NCBI GenBank assembly: GCA_022574065.1
Contig: JACZST010000130.1
Span: 1-5,732 of the forward strand
Direction: 5' to 3'
DNA from: Acidobacteriota bacterium
Lineage (GTDB): Bacteria; Actinomycetota; Acidimicrobiia; Spongiisociales; UBA5794
DNA length: 5,732 nucleotides
This document shows positions 1-4,748 of this stretch, in pieces (position 1 is the stretch's first letter; the number at the start of each line of letters is the position of its first letter). The position numbers and the translations under genes were made by a program. Under the pieces are notes generated by a model. It was not told where the DNA came from. It searched no databases and saw only the letters and a list, made by a program, of their open reading frames with translations.

Positions 1-795
1 AACACGCATCGAAAGGATGTATGCCTCGCGCCGCGGCAGCCGGTTGATTGCCTCGCGCAGCGCCTCGATGACACTGGCCCGCTCGGTCTCGCGAACCGGA
101 TCCTCGTCGTCTTCGTGGGCGACGAAGTCACCGAGGACTGCGCCATCTTCTCCAACCGGGGACTCGAGCGACACAGACTCTGAGACCTGCTGAGCTTCGT
201 GCACGGCTTCGAGGGTCAGGCCGGATTCCTGCGCCAACTCCTCCTCGGTCGGATCGCGGCCCAACTCGGAGAGCAGGCGGTTGCGGGCACCGTTGAGCGT
301 CACCAGCGTGTCGTGGAGTGAGTTTGGCAACCGCACCGTCCGCGACTTCTCGGCGACGGCGCGCTGCATCGCCTGGCGAATCCACCAGGTGGCGTACGTC
401 GAGAACTTGAAGCCTTTGCGCCAATCGAATTTCTCGACGGCGCGGATCAGCCCGAGGTTGCCCTCCTGGATGAGATCGATGAACTCAATTCCAAACTGGG
501 AGCGGTACCGCTTTGCTTGTGACACCACCAGGCGCAGGTTCGCCTGGGCGAATCGATGCCGGGCATCGCGGCCCTTTCGAGCCAGACGCTCCAGGCGCAC
601 CTTCTCCGCACCACGCACCGACACCGCGGCGAGCTGCTCTTCTGCTTCACGCCCCGATTCGATTGCCTGAGCCAATTCGACCTCTTCGTCGGCGGTGAGC
701 AGGTCATGGCGCGAGATCTCTGTCAAATACCGCGTCAGGCTGTCACCAACTTCCAAGGGCTGGCCGGCCATTCGTATCTTTTCTGCCGTTTTCAT
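1..795 (-). CDS. RNA polymerase sigma factor, sigma-70 family (3' end beyond window)
   Basis: This gene encodes a sigma factor that directs RNA polymerase to promoters. The frame is open for 265 codons from ATG at 795 to the left edge, so region 4 (-35 recognition) is mostly missing. Visible in order: a region 1.2 segment at about residues 18-48 (SLTRYLTEISRHDLLTADEE); a charged spacer at 49-82; region 2 at 83-157, with ANLRLVV, the core-binding stretch DLIQEGNLGLIRAVEKFD and the melting motif FKFSTYATWWIRQ; region 3 at about 158-203; and the 3.2 finger-like SLESPVGEDG near 209-218. There is no long acidic region 1.1, so it resembles a group 2 (SigB/HrdB-like) factor rather than a classical RpoD. 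Where sigma-70 has QAITR in region 2.4, this protein has QAMQR (residues 141-145), and VHM after the RLP/RIP motif is replaced by NSLHD. The start is supported by a GAAGGA Shine-Dalgarno-like sequence 10 bases upstream; an in-frame GTG six codons earlier is an alternative. The family call is secure, the subgroup is inference. Confidence 0.93.
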   Translation of the reverse strand, partial: MKTAEKIRMAGQPLEVGDSLTRYLTEISRHDLLTADEEVELAQAIESGREAEEQLAAVSVRGAEKVRLERLARKGRDARHRFAQANLRLVVSQAKRYRSQFGIEFIDLIQEGNLGLIRAVEKFDWRKGFKFSTYATWWIRQAMQRAVAEKSRTVRLPNSLHDTLVTLNGARNRLLSELGRDPTEEELAQESGLTLEAVHEAQQVSESVSLESPVGEDGAVLGDFVAHEDDEDPVRETERASVIEALREAINRLPRREAYILSMRV

Positions 796-838
796 GTTTG
801 TGAAATCCTTCACTTGTCTAGCCGCGTAATAACGCTGC

Positions 839-867
839 AGCCAGTAGGAGGTTCCCCCCTTCTGGCT
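839..867 (-). promoter_or_regulatory. Hairpin in the presumed leader of the sigma factor gene
   Basis: Two paired blocks flank a three-base loop. The outer arms are AGCCAG and CTGGCT (6 bp). After one A-A mismatch, the inner arms are AGGGGG and CCTCCT on the minus strand, with loop GAA. One inner pair is G-U in minus-strand RNA but A-C in plus-strand RNA, so the structure is better formed by a transcript of the sigma strand. It ends 43 bases before the ATG and has no following U-tract, so it looks like a leader element rather than an intrinsic terminator. Its function is unknown. Confidence 0.45.
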
Positions 868-917
868 CCAGCGACGCCGCTTGGACGTTGCGAGCCTCCC
901 GAGGGTTCCCGATGCCA

Positions 918-934
918 CGATCGAACATCGATCG
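918..934. repeat. Perfect inverted repeat, 7-bp arms
   Basis: CGATCGA and TCGATCG are separated by the three bases ACA. The arms can form a hairpin in RNA from either strand, or could be a protein-binding palindrome. It lies 123 bases upstream of the sigma factor start. Without homologous sequences its role cannot be told. Confidence 0.4.
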
Positions 935-1001
935 GCCAGCGGAAACGGCCCGCGGCCTCCTCCGTGGTGCGGGACGCGTCCATCGTCGCGCACTTCTGCG
1001 A

Positions 1002-1007
1002 GTTATA
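1002..1007 (-). promoter_or_regulatory. Candidate -10 box for the sigma factor gene
   Basis: The minus strand reads TATAAC here, matching five of six bases of the TATAAT consensus, in a locally AT-richer stretch between two genes. The -35 region about 17 bases further upstream (CAAGTT) is a poor match. If used, transcription would start near 995 and give a leader of about 200 bases containing the hairpins at 918-934 and 839-867. This is a weak sequence-only prediction. Confidence 0.25.
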
Positions 1008-1114
1008 CAACTACCAACACCCAGAACTTGGGAAGTATGCCCGCTCCGTATATGTCTGCAGTGGCGCGGAATGCGGTGACTCGCCATCGAGAGGCACCAC
1101 CATTTGGGTCCACT

Positions 1115-1158
1115 GATCGCCTTTGGGAGCGGCACCTATACCGCTGGGTAGTGCGATC
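1115..1158 (-). other. Nested inverted repeat after the amidohydrolase gene
   Basis: Outer arms GATCGC and GCGATC (6 bp) enclose inner arms AGCGG and CCGCT (5 bp). There is a symmetric 7 by 7 base internal loop and an 8-base apical loop. It begins about 10 bases after the amidohydrolase stop codon. This position suits a 3' end structure, but no run of U follows it, so it is not a typical intrinsic terminator. Confidence 0.3.
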
Positions 1159-1168
1159 GGGCCGTGGG

Positions 1169-2257
1169 TCAGGCGGGTTTGACCACCCTCCCGGCCCGGA
1201 CGATCACCTGCGGGTCGCGCAGCGTCTCTAGATGGTCTCGTGGATCATCGGCGAAGAACACGATGTTTGCCGGCGACCCCGGGGCGAAGCGACGGTCGGC
1301 CCCGAGATAGTCATAGGCGGCCGTTGACACCGCGGTGACGGCGGCGGCGGCGGATAGTCCGTACTCGTGGAGCTTGATCGCCTCTTCGGCAACGTCGCCG
1401 TGCGGTACCGCCAGATCGGTCCCGGCCAGGATGGTCACACCCAGCCGCTCCGCTTCCGGGAGTAGCTCCCTGAGATTGGCCAAACCATCCAGCATCAGCC
1501 GACCTCCAGAGCTGTCGGCTCCGAGAAACTCGAGCAGGAACTCGGTGTTGAGCACGGTCGGTACCCAGACCCCGCCGCGGTCGGCCAACACCGCCAGATC
1601 CCGGCCGGAAAGGAACGTTCCGTGCTCGATCGAGTCGACTCCTGCGTCGATCGCAGGACGCACACCGGCCGGTGCCATCGTGTGTATGGCGACCTTGTGT
1701 CCAGCGGCGTGAGCGACGTCGACCGCCTTGGCCAGGGCCGCCTCCGAGTAGTTCGCTTGTGGTCCGATGCCCGGGCGCGGCCAATCGCCGATGATCTTCA
1801 CCCATGCTGCGCGCTGGTCTACGGCACGCACCGCGTCAATGAGCCCGTCCTCGTCGACCTCGTAGCCGTATTCCGCGTAGTAGCCGTCGGCGGGGGCGAT
1901 GACCCGGCCGGCCATGAAGGCTTCCGGTCGCTCGTTCGGGGGAGCGGAGAGGATCTCCAGGGTGGCGTTGCTCCCCGATCCCTTGTCGGCGACGAGGAGC
2001 ACACCCCCCTCGACCTGTAGCCATGCGTTGCGCCGCGCATTACGCCGGAGATCCTCATCTGTGAGGTCGAGCATCTCAGCCATGGAGCTCATGCCGAGGT
2101 GCGCGTGGCTATCGGCCAGTCCGGGGATCGCATACAGGCGGCCGGTGTCGAGCGCGTCATCGATCGGGCCGTCGTCCGGGTCACCGAATCGGTCGTTCTC
2201 GATGACGAGAGGAAACGGCTCGTCGCCGGGCTGCCGGATCGTGACGAGCGTGCGCAT
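1169..2257 (-). CDS. Metal-dependent amidohydrolase (imidazolonepropionase/prolidase-like)
   Basis: The 362-residue product is a cytoplasmic TIM-barrel hydrolase of the amidohydrolase superfamily, which hydrolyses amide or related bonds using one or two bound metals. Metal-site elements are all visible: H51 and H53 in ADSHAHLG, a candidate carboxylated lysine K154 in WVKIIGDW, H192 in VAIHTM, H212 in SIEHGTF and D281 in ILAGTDLA. The C-terminal SPANIVFFADDP followed by VIVRAGRVV is the usual closing strand of the small beta domain. There is no signal peptide. The N-terminal part before the barrel is short (about 45 residues). The frame stays open upstream to 2740, but that part is antisense to the ligase gene and low in protein-like character, so ATG at 2257 is preferred. 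There is no Shine-Dalgarno sequence; a TACTTT box nine bases before the ATG suggests leaderless transcription. The substrate cannot be told from sequence; a dipeptide, cyclic amide or similar compound is possible. Confidence 0.9.
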   Translation of the reverse strand: MRTLVTIRQPGDEPFPLVIENDRFGDPDDGPIDDALDTGRLYAIPGLADSHAHLGMSSMAEMLDLTDEDLRRNARRNAWLQVEGGVLLVADKGSGSNATLEILSAPPNERPEAFMAGRVIAPADGYYAEYGYEVDEDGLIDAVRAVDQRAAWVKIIGDWPRPGIGPQANYSEAALAKAVDVAHAAGHKVAIHTMAPAGVRPAIDAGVDSIEHGTFLSGRDLAVLADRGGVWVPTVLNTEFLLEFLGADSSGGRLMLDGLANLRELLPEAERLGVTILAGTDLAVPHGDVAEEAIKLHEYGLSAAAAVTAVSTAAYDYLGADRRFAPGSPANIVFFADDPRDHLETLRDPQVIVRAGRVVKPA

Positions 2258-2266
2258 TTGGGTAGA

Positions 2267-2272
2267 AAAGTA
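2267..2272 (-). promoter_or_regulatory. Candidate -10 box for leaderless amidohydrolase transcript
   Basis: TACTTT on the minus strand fits the TANNNT pattern and ends nine bases before the ATG at 2257. That would place the transcription start one to three bases before, or at, the start codon. No Shine-Dalgarno sequence is present between the box and the ATG. The -35 region is weak. Confidence 0.4.
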
Positions 2273-2301
2273 GCCGAGTAGCTGAATAGCTGAGGATTGT
2301 G

Positions 2302-2369
2302 TCGCCTCTCCCACGCAGTGGGGGAGGCGCGAGCATCCGGCCTTTAGGCCGGAGCGCAGCGGAGGGGGC
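2302..2369 (-). repeat. Two-hairpin repeat, copy A
   Basis: Read on the minus strand, the copy starts with GCCCCCTC (2369-2362). A hairpin with perfect 8-bp arms (TCCGGCCT and AGGCCGGA, 2336-2353) follows. Next comes a 27-base hairpin (2303-2329) with 12-base arms, one C-A mismatch and a TGC loop. Copy B has the same order of elements on the opposite strand. The structure resembles REP-like or other intergenic palindromic repeats, but the family is not one I recognise. Confidence 0.65.
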
Positions 2370-2392
2370 TTTGGAAGCTTGCTGGTCGCGAT

Positions 2393-2400
2393 TGAGCTCA
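2393..2400. repeat. Central palindrome TGAGCTCA
   Basis: This perfect 8-bp palindrome is centred at 2396.5. The inner ends of repeat copies A and B (2369 and 2423) are centred at 2396, and the two start codons are centred at 2395. It could be a dimeric regulator site or simply the junction of the inverted repeat pair. Confidence 0.35.
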
Positions 2401-2422
2401 TGTGATCGATCCCTCCCTCAAC

Positions 2423-2481
2423 GCCCCCTCTGCGTCGCGGCTGTCGCCGCTCCGCGTCTCCCCCGCTGCGCGGTGGAGACG
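2423..2481 (+). repeat. Two-hairpin repeat, copy B
   Basis: Starting with GCCCCCTC (2423-2430), this copy has a short hairpin with arms GCGGC and GCCGC and loop TGTC (2437-2450). A 27-base hairpin follows (2455-2481) with 12-base arms, one mismatch and a TGC loop. The second hairpin matches copy A in length and loop, and two of its pairs differ from copy A by compensatory changes. The first hairpin is shorter than in copy A. Confidence 0.65.
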
Positions 2482-2520
2482 AAGGACGGAGCTGCCGGAG
2501 GCACGGCAAGCGACCAGCCC

Positions 2521-2526
2521 TAATCT
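2521..2526 (+). promoter_or_regulatory. Candidate -10 box for leaderless ligase transcript
   Basis: TAATCT fits TANNNT and ends six bases before the ATG at 2533, which places transcription initiation at the start codon itself. The sequence between the box and the ATG is too short for a ribosome binding site. The -35 match is weak (GAGGCA at 17-base spacing). The geometry is that of leaderless promoters common in actinobacteria. Confidence 0.5.
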
Positions 2527-2532
2527 TCGCCC

Positions 2533-3552
2533 ATGCCAAAATGGCCATTCGATCCGCCGATCTCGCCGATGGAGGCTCGCGTTCGCACCGCCTGGCCGGA
2601 GGATGGATGGGCGTACGAGCCGAAGTGGGACGGGTTCCGCGCCGTGGCATGGAGCGACGAAATCCGGCTCGACTCGCGCAACCAGAAGCCGCTGCTGCGC
2701 TACTTCCCAGAGCTTCGGGCGGCGCTCGACCAACTTCCAACGGGGACCGTCGTCGACGGGGAGGTGGTGGTCGTCACCGATGACCGCCTCGACTTCGACG
2801 GGTTGCAGAACCGGATCCACCCTGCCGAATCGCGAGTGAACATGCTGGCGGAGACCACCCCGGCCCACCTCGTCTCCTTCGATCTGCTGGCGCATGAGGG
2901 TACCGACCTGAGGAATGCGCCCTTCACCGAACGCAGGGAGCGCCTGGTGACGGTGCTGGGTGAGCTCGGCGACTCATGGAACCTGACCCCGTCAACGACC
3001 GACATCGACGAGGGCAAACGCTGGTTTGATGATTACGAGGCTGCGGGGTGCGACGGGATCGTCGCCAAGCGCCTCGAGGGCGCCTACATCGAGTCGAAGC
3101 GGGAAATGGTGAAGATCAAGCATCGAAGGGACGTGGACTGCGTCGTCGGTGGATACCGCATCCACAAGGACGGTGGCAAGATCGGATCGATCCTGCTCGG
3201 TCTGTACAACGACGCCGGGGAGCTGCACTTCATCGGCCATTGCTCCGGATTCTCCAATGCCGACCGCGTTGAGATACTCGAGCTGCTCGAGCAGATCAAG
3301 AGCGACGACTCCTTCGGCGACGATGTGCGACGACCAGGAGCGGAGAGCCGCTGGTCGGCTGGCAAGGACATGTCGTGGATCCCGGTGACGCCCGGTGTGG
3401 TCGCTGAGGTGTCATACGACCAGCTCACCGGTGCCCGGTTCCGGCATGCCACCCGCTTCGAGCGGTGGCGGCCCGACAAAGACGCCGACGAGTGCACGAT
3501 GGACCAGCTGGAACGCACGGAGGGCCCCGGGTTCTCCGAAGTAGTGGAGTAG
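2533..3552 (+). CDS. ligC: ATP-dependent DNA ligase, LigC family
   Basis: The 339-residue enzyme seals nicks in DNA using ATP through a lysine-AMP intermediate. Nucleotidyltransferase motifs are in order: motif I EPKWDGFR with the adenylated K31, a VVDGEVV strand around E77, motif III SFDLLA at 115-120, motif IV DGIVAKR at 174-180 and motif V MVKIK at 192-196. A C-terminal OB-fold domain follows from about 200, opening with CVVGGYRIHKDGGKIGSILL and closing with the motif VI-like RFRHATRFERWRPDK. The length is close to mycobacterial LigC (about 358 residues). No polymerase or nuclease domain is fused, which separates it from LigD. Actinobacterial LigC ligases act as accessory repair ligases beside the NAD-dependent LigA. 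No Ku or repair polymerase gene is visible in this window, so a role in end joining or excision repair cannot be assigned. ATG at 2533 agrees with the family N-terminus and with the leaderless -10 box. Confidence 0.95.
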   Translation: MPKWPFDPPISPMEARVRTAWPEDGWAYEPKWDGFRAVAWSDEIRLDSRNQKPLLRYFPELRAALDQLPTGTVVDGEVVVVTDDRLDFDGLQNRIHPAESRVNMLAETTPAHLVSFDLLAHEGTDLRNAPFTERRERLVTVLGELGDSWNLTPSTTDIDEGKRWFDDYEAAGCDGIVAKRLEGAYIESKREMVKIKHRRDVDCVVGGYRIHKDGGKIGSILLGLYNDAGELHFIGHCSGFSNADRVEILELLEQIKSDDSFGDDVRRPGAESRWSAGKDMSWIPVTPGVVAEVSYDQLTGARFRHATRFERWRPDKDADECTMDQLERTEGPGFSEVVE

Positions 3553-3650
3553 CCAGTCCCCGGTCTCCGGTCTCCGGTTCCTGCCTTCCTGGTGACGACT
3601 GATGACTGACGACCTTCTTCTTGCCGGCGGCCGGTGACCGGCGACCTCGT
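3553..3650. repeat. Convergent spacer built of degenerate 7-base tandem units
   Basis: Three blocks of heptamers fill most of the 98 bases between two converging genes. The first is CCAGTCC, CCGGTCT, CCGGTCT, CCGGTTC (3553-3580). The second is TGACGAC, TGATGAC, TGACGAC (3593-3613). The third is CCGGCGG, CCGGTGA, CCGGCGA (3624-3644). The third block includes a 13-base palindrome (3630-3642, arms GCCGGT and ACCGGC) that could help end transcription from either side. No T-tract is present. Confidence 0.6.
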
Positions 3651-4748
3651 CTACTGAGTCCTCGCCCGGTCGCCGATTCTGAGGGGCCGGAACCGGCGAC
3701 TCAATCCGATCACCGCTAGTAGCGCCATGAGGACACCGAGGATCGTCGACGGCAGCGCGCCGCCGGTGAAGGTTTCGGCAGTCGTCTGGAAACGCACCAT
3801 GATGGTGACCGGTTCGGTGTGCTGGTCGCGCTGATCGCTTGGTACCTCGTGACGGGCAATGTCCTCGAGGGCGACGAGGCCTTCCTTGGTTCGGAAGCTC
3901 TCATCGGACCCTGGTGGTGGCAGGCCGGTCGAAGCGTCGACGGGTGGTGCGGTGGTAGTGGTCGTCGGCGGAAGCGTTGTCGTTGTGGACGTGGAGTCCG
4001 GCGGTTCCGTGGTCGTCGTGGTGGTCGTCGGTGGAAGCGTCGTGGTTGTGGTCGTCGTCGTCGGCGGGAGGGTTGTGGTCGTGGTAGTAGTGGTGGTGGT
4101 GGTGGTCGTCGTTGTCGCCGGCGGTGGTCCCTCGACGAACTTGCCCTTTACCAGAACATCATCGACCAGCAGGAGGTTGGCCGGTGCCCCGTCGAGCGAG
4201 ATGAAGCGGATCACGGTCTGTGGAGCTGCGAACTCGGTGATGTCGATCCAGCCACCGGACGCGGCGCTCACCCTCACCATCTTGAAATCGTCATCAAGCC
4301 GGAACGTCTCCAGGGTCGTGAACGACTCGCCGGCGTCTGCCGAGACCTGGAATGCGATCTCTTTCTCCGTGGATCCTCCCATCAGATCACGAGCGTACAG
4401 AAACGTGACCTTCGCCTCGAGGGCTCGATCGAGGTTGATCGAACGCTCGATGCCCACGTTTCCCACTGCAAGACCGCCTCCGCCAACCTGGAGGCAGTAA
4501 GCGCCCTTGCAGTACGAGTGGCCGGTGACCGACGCGTATCCCTTGACAGGGCCGTTCGCCTCACCGACCTCGATCCAATCGGTGGAGAACTTGCCGTCCT
4601 CGTTGTTGCCGTCGTAGTCGCGCTCGTCGAACTTGTCCTTGTAGGAGACCCACTCCGCAGATGCCGCCGACGCAGATCCAGATGGGGTGATGAGAAAACC
4701 GCCGAAGATGAGCACTAGGACCGTCGCTGTGGCGACGAGCCGCCTCAT
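3651..4748 (-). CDS. Secreted, membrane-anchored protein with beta-sandwich ectodomain and Thr-rich stalk
   Basis: I do not recognise a named family for this 365-residue protein. It has a signal peptide (MRRLVATATVLVLIFGGFLI, likely cleaved near ASA at 28-31). A globular domain follows at about 33-205, starting YKDKFDERDYDGNNEDG and ending LLLVDDVLVKG. Its alternating strands and phrases such as FQVSADAGESFTTLETF suggest a jelly-roll, galactose-binding or MAM-like beta-sandwich. C80 and C85 could form a disulfide. Next is a Thr/Pro stalk (212-266), a polar stretch, and a hydrophobic helix at about 331-349 followed by RRFR. The protein should therefore sit outside the cell, tethered at its C-terminus. 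Its ATG overlaps the kinase stop codon (ATGA) and has no Shine-Dalgarno sequence, so translation is probably coupled to the kinase. A ligand-binding or surface-display role is inference. Confidence 0.85.
   Translation of the reverse strand: MRRLVATATVLVLIFGGFLITPSGSASAASAEWVSYKDKFDERDYDGNNEDGKFSTDWIEVGEANGPVKGYASVTGHSYCKGAYCLQVGGGGLAVGNVGIERSINLDRALEAKVTFLYARDLMGGSTEKEIAFQVSADAGESFTTLETFRLDDDFKMVRVSAASGGWIDITEFAAPQTVIRFISLDGAPANLLLVDDVLVKGKFVEGPPPATTTTTTTTTTTTTTTLPPTTTTTTTTLPPTTTTTTTEPPDSTSTTTTLPPTTTTTAPPVDASTGLPPPGSDESFRTKEGLVALEDIARHEVPSDQRDQHTEPVTIMVRFQTTAETFTGGALPSTILGVLMALLAVIGLSRRFRPLRIGDRARTQ
3951..4115 (-). repeat. Thr/Pro-rich stalk repeat within the surface protein
   Basis: Runs of 15, 8, 7, 4 and 5 threonines are separated by LPP, LPP, EPPDSTS and LPP. 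All four Thr codons are mixed through the runs, so this is not a plain trinucleotide microsatellite. Such stalks are typical cell-wall-spanning linkers and may be O-glycosylated. The antisense strand reads as long Val-, Gly- or Arg-rich frames that are artefacts. Confidence 0.85.

Larger units (their letters stand above)
796..1168. other. Intergenic region between amidohydrolase 3' end and sigma factor start
   Basis: This stretch of 373 bases has no open frame that resembles a protein family on either strand. Short ORFs that cross it are low-complexity or lack a start context. It contains a nested inverted repeat just after the amidohydrolase stop, a TATAAC box on the minus strand, a perfect 7-bp-arm hairpin at 918-934 and a strong hairpin at 839-867. 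All are consistent with a 3' end followed by a structured leader of the sigma gene. I did not recognise a known riboswitch consensus. Confidence 0.6.
2258..2532. promoter_or_regulatory. Divergent intergenic control region (amidohydrolase / DNA ligase)
   Basis: The 275 bases between two divergent start codons contain a candidate promoter at each end, two inverted copies of a hairpin repeat, and the palindrome TGAGCTCA (2393-2400) almost exactly at the midpoint. No protein-coding frame is credible here. The layout suggests a shared control region or a repeat pair inserted between the two genes. Confidence 0.7.

Noticed and set aside
796..1001. Known riboswitch upstream of the sigma gene
   Set aside because: I looked for familiar core motifs such as those of cyclic-di-GMP, ykkC and SAM classes and saw no match.
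556..1116. Plus-strand frame of 186 codons across the sigma gene and the intergenic region
   Set aside because: Its first part is antisense to the conserved sigma region 1.2-2, and the rest matches no family I recognise and lacks a credible start. A decayed gene remnant at about 990-1116 cannot be fully excluded.
2258..2740. N-terminal extension of the amidohydrolase frame up to 2740
   Set aside because: It runs antisense through the ligase gene and the repeat region, is rich in Arg, Pro and Ser, and amidohydrolases start close to the barrel as seen from ATG 2257.
3553..3650. CRISPR-like array in the short repeats after the ligase
   Set aside because: Units are only 7 bases long and directly adjacent, without spacers.
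3819..4718. Long plus-strand frames opposite the surface protein
   Set aside because: Their Val-, Gly- and Arg-rich runs are mirror images of the Thr codons on the minus strand, and they show no domain or start signal.
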